Notes under the pieces: model-generated | The model's input: the letters and a program-made list of their open reading frames with translations, nothing else | Told to the model about the DNA's origin: nothing | Databases searched by the model: none | Made by a program: the position numbers and the translations under genes | NCBI GenBank assembly: GCA_003481005.1 | Contig: QUKC01000039.1 | Coordinates: 1 to 14,218, forward strand | DNA from: Firmicutes bacterium TM09-10 | GTDB taxonomy: Bacteria; Bacillota; Clostridia; Lachnospirales; Lachnospiraceae | DNA length: 14,218 nucleotides | Direction of reading: 5' to 3' | Shown here: positions 7,574 through 13,222 of the stretch, in pieces | Position numbering within the stretch: position 1 is the stretch's first letter | Layout: every line of letters starts with the position of its first letter

Positions 7574-8203
7574 ATGAATCTTTTTGAAATTGTAAAATAC
7601 GGCGTAAGCTGCCGGGAGGCAGCGGAGCGGTACGGCGTGGAGGTCAACCATTATGGCATGGCCCTCTGCCCGTTTCACAATGACCGGCATCCCAGCCTGT
7701 ATGTGGCGGACGATCACTACCATTGCTTTGCCTGCGGGGAACATGGCGATGTGATCGACTTTGTGAGCAAGCTGTTCCATCTCTCACTGTATGATGCAGC
7801 GCAGAAGCTGGCAGCAGACTTTCACCTTACCCCGGACAAGCCGCCCAGCGCAGCGGCGCTCCACGCAAAGCGTATCCACACAGAAGCACAGCAGCTCAGA
7901 GAAAGCGAGCGGCTGTGCTTTTCTGTATTGTCCGATTACGCTCGTGTCCTGCGGGACTGGAGGGTGCAGTATGCGCCGCAGTCACCTGACGAGCCTGTTC
8001 ACGCACGGTTCGTGGAAGCCTGCCGCAACCTCGACCGGACAGAATACTACTTAGATATTCTGTGCGCCGGGGATTCCCACGAACGTGCCGAAGTAATTCA
8101 GCAGCAGATGGCGGACGAAAAGCTGGACAGGCTGCGACGGAGGTTAGAGAAAATTCACCAGGAGGAATTGGAAGATGGATATGACACCACAGACGTGGCC
8201 TGA
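7574..8203 (+). CDS. CHC2 zinc-finger primase-like protein
   Basis: A 209-residue protein starting MNLFEIVKYGVSCREAAERYG; GGAGG at 7564-7568 lies 5 bases before ATG 7574. Residues ~28-95 form a CHC2 zinc-binding domain as in DnaG primases, with C32-x2-H35-x15-C51-x2-C54 (CPFHNDRHPS and HCFACGEHGD). The remainder (~95-209) is helical and charged with no TOPRIM acidic motif visible, so it is a primase zinc-binding/accessory protein rather than a full primase. It overlaps the helicase gene by 29 bases. With that gene it forms the replication pair common on clostridial mobilizable elements, acting on the excised circle or the transferred strand. A strong terminator separates it from the recombinase, so it needs its own promoter or readthrough; none is obvious in the short gap. 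Confidence 0.85.
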   Translation: MNLFEIVKYGVSCREAAERYGVEVNHYGMALCPFHNDRHPSLYVADDHYHCFACGEHGDVIDFVSKLFHLSLYDAAQKLAADFHLTPDKPPSAAALHAKRIHTEAQQLRESERLCFSVLSDYARVLRDWRVQYAPQSPDEPVHARFVEACRNLDRTEYYLDILCAGDSHERAEVIQQQMADEKLDRLRRRLEKIHQEELEDGYDTTDVA

Positions 8204-9476
8204 GTGGTACGACGGCAGGCACATCAACGAGGTGCTGTTCTGCCAGCAGTTCTTGGACAAGCATCCCATGAAATGTGTTCGAGGTCGGCTTTTCACCGTG
8301 GACGGGCTGATTGAGGATGAGGGACAGATCGGTAATCTCATTCTGGAAGAAATCTCCAGCGTGCTGACCGCCAATCTCTCCAAGACGGTTGCGAATCTGC
8401 TGGCCAGCATCAAACTGCAAGCCTATTCGCCGCCGCTGCCCATTGAGACGGACCGCATCCACGTTGCCAATGGGACGTATTTCATGGACGGCAGCTTTAC
8501 CGCCGACAAGAGCTACTGCAACAACCGCCTGACCGTCGCCTACAACCCTGACGCACCCACTCCGAAAAAGTGGCTGCAATTCCTATCAGAGCTGCTGCAA
8601 CCGGAGGACATTCCAACCTTGCAGGAATTTCTCGGTTACTGCCTGCTGCCTACCACCAAGGGGCAAAAAATGCTCATGCTCATCGGCAAGGGCGGCGAGG
8701 GCAAAAGCCGCATCGGTCTGGTCATGCGCTCCCTGCTGGGCGACAGCATGAACACCACCAGCATCCAGAAGGTGGAGAGCAACCGGTTCAGCCGTGCAGA
8801 CTTGGAAAACAAGCTCCTGATGGTGGATGACGATATGGATATGAGCGCTCTGCCCAAGACCAATTATATCAAATCCATCGTGACCTCTGAGTGTAAGATG
8901 GACATGGAGCGCAAGGGTGTCCAGAGCTACCAGAGCCAGCTTTATGTCCGCTTTCTCTGCTTCGGCAACGGTGCGTTGACGGCCTTGCACGACAAGTCCG
9001 ACGGCTTCTTTCGCCGCCAGATCGTACTGACCACCAAAGACCGACCCGCAGGCAGAGCGGATGATCCGTTTCTGGTGGACAAGCTGCTGCGGGAAAAGGA
9101 AGGTATCTTTCTCTGGTGTCTGAAGGGTCTGCATCGGCTGATTGGCAACAATTATCAGTTCACAGTCAGCTCCAAGGCCAGAGAGAACATGGAAACAGTC
9201 AAGCGCAGCAGCAACAATGTAATCGAGTTTCTGCAATCCGAGGGCTACATCCGTTTCAGGGCCGACAGCGAAGCCAGCTCCAAGGCGCTGTATGAGGCGT
9301 ATCAGCGCTGGTGCGAGGACAATGCGCAAAAGCCCATGTCTGCAAATCGTCTCAGCTCGGAACTGGCGCAGAACGAGCGCCTTTACAATGTAGAGGCCAC
9401 CAACAATGTCCATGTCGGTGGCAAGCGGGTGCGAGGCTTTGTGGGCATCGAGGTGGTCAACCCGCTGCCGTATTAA
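8175..9476 (+). CDS. Phage/plasmid primase-family SF3 helicase (D5/P4 type)
   Basis: A 433-residue superfamily 3 helicase. Residues ~1-130 resemble the D5 N-terminal region (HVANGTYFMDGSF). The ATPase follows, with Walker A GKGGEGKS (171-178), Walker B LLMVDDDM (214-221), the sensor FGNG (263-266) and an arginine-finger region FFRRQIVLTT (278-287). A C-terminal winged-helix-like part follows (VIEFLQSEGYIRF, ALYEAYQRWCEDN). SF3 enzymes form hexamers that open origins and unwind DNA in phage and plasmid replication. The start at 8175 has AGGAGG (8160-8165) inside the preceding gene, with overlapping frames and probable coupling. It is followed directly by the GTAC-repeat region, the natural candidate for an origin on which it works. 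Confidence 0.88.
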   Translation: MDMTPQTWPEWYDGRHINEVLFCQQFLDKHPMKCVRGRLFTVDGLIEDEGQIGNLILEEISSVLTANLSKTVANLLASIKLQAYSPPLPIETDRIHVANGTYFMDGSFTADKSYCNNRLTVAYNPDAPTPKKWLQFLSELLQPEDIPTLQEFLGYCLLPTTKGQKMLMLIGKGGEGKSRIGLVMRSLLGDSMNTTSIQKVESNRFSRADLENKLLMVDDDMDMSALPKTNYIKSIVTSECKMDMERKGVQSYQSQLYVRFLCFGNGALTALHDKSDGFFRRQIVLTTKDRPAGRADDPFLVDKLLREKEGIFLWCLKGLHRLIGNNYQFTVSSKARENMETVKRSSNNVIEFLQSEGYIRFRADSEASSKALYEAYQRWCEDNAQKPMSANRLSSELAQNERLYNVEATNNVHVGGKRVRGFVGIEVVNPLPY

Positions 9477-9990
9477 AAACGAGGAACGGACTTCAAAATT
9501 GCCGTACACGCCGTACACTCTGTACGGCTGTTTTTGATTCCGTTCTCAAAAACCATTTTACTTGTGCGCACCGTGGAGTATTTCACGGCAGCGTGTAAAA
9601 TCTGCCGCTGAACCGACGGCTGATACGCAAAACCGGCGTACAGAAGCGTACAGAAGGCGGGCTTGCCGTACCAAGCCGTACACCGACGGCTCGATTTTGC
9701 TGTTCCAAAATCAATGATTGTGAAATCCGTGAAGATTTTCGCCGCAAGCCGAACGCACTGCACCATCCGGTGATTTACCGGAGCGTGAAGCCGATGCACC
9801 GGAATGTGGTATATCCCACCGTTCCGCATGACCTCACGCAGAACAGTGAAGCCGGTAGGGCGCTGTTACGAACAGGGCATCACGGACGGAAATCTGAGCG
9901 GATTTGCAGCACAGCGGATTTTTCACTTACAAGCACACTGGCATCACCGATACAAAAACCGATTATACGAAATTATGGAGGTAAAACCAA
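9477..9990 (+). other. 514-base region without a convincing gene
   Basis: No ORF with family features or a good start is present; the short frames here have no RBS and odd composition. The left part holds GTAC-centred repeats (listed separately). The right part has short hairpins, a 9-base direct repeat AGCGGATTT (9897-9905 and 9913-9921), and the RBS of the next gene. It looks like a replication or regulatory region. Confidence 0.6.
9501..9691 (+). repeat. Iteron-like cluster of GTAC-centred repeats (candidate origin)
   Basis: GCCGTACAC occurs in exact tandem at 9501-9509 and 9510-9518, followed by the inverted TGTACGGC at 9521-9528. The tandem GCGTACAGAA lies at 9636-9645 and 9646-9655, then GCCGTACC (9665-9672) and GCCGTACAC again (9675-9683). 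ACCGACGGCT is repeated at 9612-9621 and 9682-9691. Seven GTAC cores in under 200 bases is far above chance. The position just after the helicase gene fits iterons of a replication origin. Confidence 0.6.
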
Positions 9991-10206
9991 ATGAAATCCA
10001 ATCTGAGAAATGAGATCAAGTCGTACATTGTCCGGCAGGGACTGACCATGCAGGAGGTGGTCGATCTGCTGCGGGACGAACACGGCTGGTCTGACAGCGT
10101 TTCCAACCTTTCAAACAAGCTCCAGCGGGAGTCCCTGCGCTACACAGAGGCCGTTCAGCTTGCCAACACACTGGGGTACGAAATCGTCTGGCAGAAACGA
10201 AAGTGA
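9991..10206 (+). CDS. Small helix-turn-helix protein (DUF6471-type)
   Basis: A 71-residue protein. Residues ~5-50 (IKSYIVRQGLTMQEVVDLL, then VSNLSNKLQRESLRYTEAV) read as a compact HTH, and the C-terminus is LANTLGYEIVWQKRK. I recognise the pattern of DUF6471 proteins, which sit upstream of relaxases on Firmicutes mobile elements. A DNA-binding role, as a regulator or relaxosome accessory, is likely but unproven. GGAGG (9976-9980) lies 10 bases before ATG 9991. It is 12 bases upstream of the DUF3847-type gene and in the same operon. Its neighbours suggest binding at the GTAC repeats or at oriT. Confidence 0.8.
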   Translation: MKSNLRNEIKSYIVRQGLTMQEVVDLLRDEHGWSDSVSNLSNKLQRESLRYTEAVQLANTLGYEIVWQKRK

Positions 10207-10218
10207 GGAGGAATTTTT

Positions 10219-10425
10219 ATGACAGAGGCAGAGAAGAAGCTGCTGCAAGCGCAGCACCGATTGGAGGAAGCACAGGCGCGGGATCGGGTCAAGGAACGAA
10301 AGATGCGAACGCGCAGGCTCATTCAGGAGGGCGCGATTCTGGAAAAGGTGCTGCCAGAGGTTCAAGCTATTGAGCTGTCTGAGCTGGAAGCATATCTTTC
10401 ACGAAAGCTGGGAAAACAAATCTAA
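10219..10425 (+). CDS. Small charged helical protein (DUF3847-type)
   Basis: A 68-residue protein made of one long charged helix (EKKLLQAQHRLEEAQARD, then VKERKMRTRRLIQEGAILEK), followed by VLPEVQAIELSELEAYLSRKL. The RRLIQEGAILEKVLPE core is typical of DUF3847, a family found beside MobA/MobL relaxases. The MOBQ accessory protein MobC has a comparable mob-locus location, so a relaxosome-accessory role is plausible but not shown. GAGGAGG lies 8 bases before ATG 10219, and the gene ends in a terminator directly before oriT. Confidence 0.8.
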   Translation: MTEAEKKLLQAQHRLEEAQARDRVKERKMRTRRLIQEGAILEKVLPEVQAIELSELEAYLSRKLGKQI

Positions 10426-10436
10426 ATTTCAGATAG

Positions 10437-10471
10437 GAGGTCTCCGGGAAATCGGGGGCCTTCCTTTTTTT
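10437..10471 (+). terminator. Terminator after the DUF3847-type gene
   Basis: The imperfect hairpin (arms 10437-10448 and 10453-10464, mostly G-C with wobbles and two mismatches) is followed by an uninterrupted run of seven Ts. It would insulate oriT from upstream transcription. Confidence 0.7.
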
Positions 10472-10479
10472 CTCCCGTA

Positions 10480-10540
10480 AGGGCGCACTTACTCACCACC
10501 TGTAAAACAGGCGGTGGTATGCCTGCGGCATCGTGCGCTC
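10480..10540 (-). other. oriT: Origin of transfer (oriT), RSF1010/R1162 (MOBQ) type
   Basis: On the minus strand, positions 10491-10480 read TAAGTGCGCCCT, an exact match to the nic core I know from RSF1010/R1162-family plasmids. Two bases 5' of it on that strand lies a hairpin (10494-10502 with 10508-10516, one A-C mismatch), the same inverted-repeat-then-core order as in R1162 oriT. By analogy the nick falls between 10484 and 10483. The relaxase gene begins 239 bases away and has a RSF1010 MobA-like N-terminus. With this polarity the DUF3847-type gene and recombinase enter the recipient first and mobA last. The exact nick position is inferred. Confidence 0.82.
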
Positions 10541-10603
10541 TCCGAGGGGGACTGCGGCTTCTGCGGAAGCCTCCAGACAATGCCACAGCACCTGCGGGTG
10601 CTG
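10519..10603 (+). repeat. Three successive hairpins with a common TGC(G) loop
   Basis: The stem pairs are ATGCC/GGCAT (10519-10523, 10527-10531), GGCTTC/GAAGCC (10556-10561, 10566-10571) and CAGCACC/GGTGCTG (10586-10592, 10597-10603). All are perfect, with TGC or TGCG at the apex and a G following. They lie between oriT and mobA, with no ORF. They could be relaxosome-protein sites, single-strand initiation structures or leader RNA. Confidence 0.5.
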
Positions 10604-10617
10604 CTGTCATCGTCTGT

Positions 10618-10666
10618 GCGATTGGGCAAATACCGTCGCTTCAACTGACGCTATTTCTCCAATCGC
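10618..10666 (+). repeat. Large stem-loop between oriT and mobA
   Basis: GCGATTGG (10618-10625) and CCAATCGC (10659-10666) are an exact 8-bp stem. Inside it, AAATA/TATTT and GTC/GAC can also pair. It is part of the dense secondary structure filling the gap before mobA. Confidence 0.5.
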
Positions 10667-10702
10667 CTGCGCAAACCTGCCACCGGCAGCTTTACCGCAG
10701 AG

Positions 10703-10738
10703 ATGGACAGTGCGCTCGCACCGTCCATTTTCTCTTTT
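10703..10738 (+). terminator. Terminator-like hairpin in the mobA leader
   Basis: An 11-bp stem with one mismatch (10703-10713 with 10718-10728) and a GCTC loop is followed by a T-rich run. That run in turn forms a second perfect hairpin, TTTCTCTTT/AAAGAGAAA (10729-10737, 10742-10750). The overlap of a terminator T-tract with a second stem suggests attenuation of mobA transcription, or a stop for transcription from oriT. Confidence 0.5.
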
Positions 10739-10778
10739 ACGAAAGAGAAACAGAAAATAGAAAACGAGGTAACGAGCA

Positions 10779-12479
10779 ATGGCAATATACCATCTGGAAG
10801 CAAAGGTGGTCAGCCGGGGCGCAGGACGCTCCGCTGTGGCCGCCTCCGCTTATCTGAGCTGTTCCCGTCTCTACAACGACTACGACGGGATACAGCATGA
10901 CTACACGAAAAAACAGGGGCTTGTCTGGCAGGAGGTTTTCTTGCCGGAATATGCACCGCAGGAATGGCAGGATCGGGAAAAGCTCTGGAACGCCGTGGAA
11001 GAAGTCGAGACGGCAAAAGACAGCAGACTTGCCCGTGAGTTCGTCATGGCGCTGCCCATAGAGCTGAGTCGGGAACAGCAAATCGAGCTGCTGCAAGACT
11101 TTATCCGGGAGCAGTTTGTGTCCGATGGAATGTGCGCCGACGCTGCCATCCACGACACCGACGGCCACAATCCCCACGCCCACATTCTCCTGACGGTGCG
11201 CCCGCTGGATGAGCAGGGACACTGGCAGTACAAGACCGAAAAAGAATATCTCTGCGTCAGAAACGGCGAGGAAAAAGGCTTCACCGCCGCCGAGTTCAAG
11301 TCGGCGCAGAACGATGGCTGGGAGAAGCAATATCCCTACAAGGTCGGCAAAAAGAAGGTGTACATGACACCATCTGCTGCTGAGACGCAGGGGCTTGTCC
11401 GGGCTGACAAGCATCCCAAAAGCACTCGCTATGGCAGGCAGAATCCCATCTCCGAACGTTGGAACAGCGAGGAGCAGCTTGCCATATGGCGGGCAGCATG
11501 GGCGGATGCGACAAACCGTTATCTGGAGCGTGCTGGTTTTTCGGAACGCATCGACCACCGCAGCAACGCCGCCAGAGGACTGGACGAGCAGCCCACCATT
11601 CATGAGGGCGTAACCGCACGTGCGCTGGAAAAGAAGGGAATTGTATCCGACCGGTGTGAACTGAATCGTCAGATCAAGGTGGACAATGCCCTGCTGCGGG
11701 AGCTGAAAGCTGCGGTCAAGAAGCTGGGACAGACGGTAAAGAATACCCTCCCGGTCATTGCCGAGGCGATGGAAAAGCTGCGGGCGAATATGATTGTTTC
11801 CCGCTATCAGCTGCGACATATCGGCCGGGGCAGGCAGCGCATGAAAGATTATATCCACGAGGTTCAGCCGAAGCTGATGCGCTATACCGAGTTGGTTCAG
11901 GAGATTCGGGGCAAGAGCAAGGAGCGCAAGTCTCTGCTTGCCGAAAAGAAGGAGACGCCTTTCTATCTCATCCCGAAGCAGCACGAGCTGTCCCGCCGCA
12001 TTGCGGAGCTGACCGAGGAATTGGAGGAGTTGAAATCCGAGAAGGATATGCTGCTGCACTCGCTGGAATGCAGCGACGATGCTGGTATCGCTGCTGTAAA
12101 AAAGGATATTCCCACAATGGAAGCGACACTCAAGAAGCTGTCACAGCAGGAAGAAAAGTATACGGCTGAGCTGAACGATGCCTTGCAGCAATACGCCGAG
12201 CTAAAGTCGCAGTCGGCGGAATTTGATTCGGACAAATTACAGGACGCAAGGCTTGCCCTGCGCCCTGCAATGGAGCGTTCTGCGGTTGACTGTGTGCAAT
12301 CTGCCTACGGCGACAGATACCAGCCGCTTATGATGTACGACAGCAAACGGGATGTATCTGATATACTTCATGAGGAAGCGGAGACACGCTCCATCCGTGA
12401 ACGTCTGCGTCAGAAACAGCAACAACAGCCACAGCAGAAGCAAAACAAGAAGAAAAGTCGAGACACTTTGGAGCGATAA
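10779..12479 (+). CDS. mobA: MobA/MobL family (MOBQ) conjugative relaxase
   Basis: A 566-residue relaxase that nicks oriT and stays covalently bound to the 5' end for transfer. It begins MAIYHLEAKVVSRGAGRSAV, very like RSF1010 MobA, and has Tyr at position 25 (SAYLS), the same number as the RSF1010 catalytic tyrosine. The metal-binding motif is IHDTDGHNPHAHILL (H125, H133, H135). Downstream are conserved MobA/MobL blocks (RYLERAGFSERIDHRS, then GVTARALEKKGI, ~250-300). From ~310 the protein is a long helical/coiled-coil C-terminus ending in a Gln/Lys-rich tail. No primase domain of the RSF1010 kind is seen; that job may belong to the CHC2/SF3 genes. GAGG (10766-10769) precedes the ATG. No coupling protein or secretion genes are nearby, so transfer needs a helper element. 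Confidence 0.95.
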   Translation: MAIYHLEAKVVSRGAGRSAVAASAYLSCSRLYNDYDGIQHDYTKKQGLVWQEVFLPEYAPQEWQDREKLWNAVEEVETAKDSRLAREFVMALPIELSREQQIELLQDFIREQFVSDGMCADAAIHDTDGHNPHAHILLTVRPLDEQGHWQYKTEKEYLCVRNGEEKGFTAAEFKSAQNDGWEKQYPYKVGKKKVYMTPSAAETQGLVRADKHPKSTRYGRQNPISERWNSEEQLAIWRAAWADATNRYLERAGFSERIDHRSNAARGLDEQPTIHEGVTARALEKKGIVSDRCELNRQIKVDNALLRELKAAVKKLGQTVKNTLPVIAEAMEKLRANMIVSRYQLRHIGRGRQRMKDYIHEVQPKLMRYTELVQEIRGKSKERKSLLAEKKETPFYLIPKQHELSRRIAELTEELEELKSEKDMLLHSLECSDDAGIAAVKKDIPTMEATLKKLSQQEEKYTAELNDALQQYAELKSQSAEFDSDKLQDARLALRPAMERSAVDCVQSAYGDRYQPLMMYDSKRDVSDILHEEAETRSIRERLRQKQQQQPQQKQNKKKSRDTLER

Positions 12480-12485
12480 AAAATC

Positions 12486-12519
12486 AGCGGGAGTGCATTT
12501 TGAACGATGCACTCCCGCT
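12486..12519. terminator. Hairpin terminator after mobA
   Basis: A perfect 13-bp stem (12486-12498 with 12507-12519) and 8-base loop start 6 bases after the mobA stop. The trailing sequence has only scattered Ts while an A-run precedes the stem, so termination may be stronger in the reverse direction. Confidence 0.7.
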
Positions 12520-12542
12520 TCTTGCTTTGCGAGAGAAAAGTG

Positions 12543-12571
12543 TGGAAAAGCTTGTGTCTTGGTGGTATAAT
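12543..12571 (+). promoter_or_regulatory. Extended -10 promoter for the leader/GNAT unit
   Basis: A perfect TATAAT (12566-12571) is preceded by TGG, forming an extended -10. TGGAAA (12543-12548) at a 17-base spacing is a 4/6 -35 box. Transcription would start near 12578, giving a short leader with the MRLRRDK ORF and the RBS-masking hairpin. Confidence 0.75.
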
Positions 12572-12610
12572 TATTTTGTTATTTGTATTCAACGGCGAGG
12601 AGGACTAACC

Positions 12611-12634
12611 ATGAGATTGCGCAGAGATAAGTAA
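12611..12634 (+). CDS. Leader peptide MRLRRDK (7 residues)
   Basis: ATG 12611 follows a near-perfect Shine-Dalgarno GAGGAGG (12597-12603) at 7 bases, the best RBS nearby, and encodes MRLRRDK then TAA. Known work on ErmDL and related leaders shows that macrolide-bound ribosomes stall at Arg/Lys-X-Arg/Lys, with MRLR as a minimal stalling peptide; this ORF starts with exactly MRLR. Its last codon and stop form the 5' arm of the hairpin at 12628-12667 that covers the downstream RBS region. It is almost certainly regulatory, and its product would not be a functional protein. The inducing drug is inferred, not shown. Confidence 0.72.
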   Translation: MRLRRDK

Positions 12635-12667
12635 CAGTTTCCGTAAAATTTGAATGGAGGTTACTTA
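12628..12667 (+). promoter_or_regulatory. Translational attenuator hairpin of the first plus-strand GNAT gene
   Basis: TAAGTAAC (12628-12635, end of the leader ORF) is the exact reverse complement of GTTACTTA (12660-12667). The second arm starts at the last G of the RBS GGAGG (12656-12660) and fills the spacer to ATG 12670. Closed, it would block initiation. A ribosome stalled at leader codons 3-4 would cover the first arm and open it. Confidence 0.7.
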
Positions 12668-12669
12668 AT

Positions 12670-13083
12670 ATGGAAATCAGAGAATACAAGACATATAACG
12701 AATCAGAAATTCTGCGCTTATACACGAGTGTTGGCTGGACGGCCTACACCGATCAGCCGGAGGCACTGCGTAAAGGCTTTGAAAGCTCTATGCTGACCCT
12801 TGCCGCTTATGAGGGTGATCAGCTTCTTGGCATCATTCGCACCGTGGGCGATGGTCATACCATCGTGTTTGTGCAAGACATATTGGTGTTTCCGGAGCAT
12901 CAGCGAAAAGGGTTTGGCTCTGCGCTCTTACAAGCCATCCTGAGCCGATACAGCCATGTTCGTCAGATTGAGTTGGCAACGGATCGCACACCGAAAACCA
13001 TTGCTTTTTACAAGTCGATGGGATTCTATGAATTGTCCGAAATCGGTTGCTGTGGATTTATGAAAGAATCGTGTGATATTTAA
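12670..13083 (+). CDS. GNAT family N-acetyltransferase, leader-controlled
   Basis: A 137-residue single-domain GNAT. The N-terminal strand and helices (IREYKTYNESEILRLYTSVGW, TAYTDQPEALRKGF) are followed by the core strands LAAYEGDQLLGIIRTVGDG and IVFVQDILVFPEHQRKGFGSALL. There QRKGFG (78-83) is the acetyl-CoA pyrophosphate loop. The FYKSMGFYEL block (113-122) is also typical. It probably acetylates a small amine; the substrate is unknown. The ATG is preceded by GGAGG at 9 bases, but the spacer is locked in the hairpin with the leader ORF. That regulation is characteristic of genes induced by ribosome-targeting antibiotics, which suggests a resistance function. It lies downstream of mobA, behind its own promoter and probably as added cargo. 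Confidence 0.82.
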   Translation: MEIREYKTYNESEILRLYTSVGWTAYTDQPEALRKGFESSMLTLAAYEGDQLLGIIRTVGDGHTIVFVQDILVFPEHQRKGFGSALLQAILSRYSHVRQIELATDRTPKTIAFYKSMGFYELSEIGCCGFMKESCDI

Positions 13084-13153
13084 ACAGTTGGAAGGGTATC
13101 CGTGCCGCAATCGGCATCTGAATACAAATTTGATTAAGAAAGGTGTGGTTTTT
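13084..13153 (+). other. Intergenic segment upstream of the second leader
   Basis: It contains only a small hairpin (TGCCG/CGGCA around CAAT, 13103-13116). No -35/-10 pair at usable spacing was found, so the tandem-GNAT gene is probably co-transcribed with the preceding GNAT. Confidence 0.4.
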
Positions 13154-13192
13154 ATGAAGATGAATCGTGTATGGAGGGTTCACGCTTCCTAA
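13154..13192 (+). CDS. Leader peptide MKMNRVWRVHAS (12 residues)
   Basis: ATG 13154 follows a moderate RBS (AAAGG, 13139-13143) and encodes MKMNRVWRVHAS then TAA. The ORF contains one arm (13173-13180), and its stop codon supplies the first bases of the second arm (13191-13198), of a hairpin that can re-pair with the RBS of the next gene. That placement is typical of translational attenuators. The peptide has Arg-Val-Trp-Arg but no stalling motif I can name. A second in-frame ATG at 13160 could shorten it by two residues. Confidence 0.6.
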   Translation: MKMNRVWRVHAS

Positions 13193-13215
13193 CCCTCCGA
13201 ATAAAATTTTGGAGG
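13173..13215 (+). promoter_or_regulatory. Three-arm RNA switch masking the tandem-GNAT RBS
   Basis: Arm 1, GGAGGGTT (13173-13180), pairs perfectly with arm 2, AACCCTCC (13191-13198). Part of arm 2 with the next bases, CCTCCGAA (13194-13201), can instead pair with TTTGGAGG (13208-13215), which is the RBS itself, as 8 bp with one wobble. The two structures exclude each other, so ribosome position in the leader would decide RBS access. Confidence 0.65.
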
Positions 13216-13222
13216 AAACAAA

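Noticed and set aside
9480..9700. The GTAC repeats as a CRISPR array
   Set aside because: Repeats are 8-10 bases, irregularly spaced, partly tandem and inverted, with no spacers of constant length.
9770..10013. Two overlapping short plus-strand frames of 69-74 codons
   Set aside because: They have no RBS, no recognisable motif and overlap each other; the region reads better as non-coding.
10737..12059. 440-codon open frame on the minus strand
   Set aside because: It is antisense to mobA, which has clear relaxase motifs.
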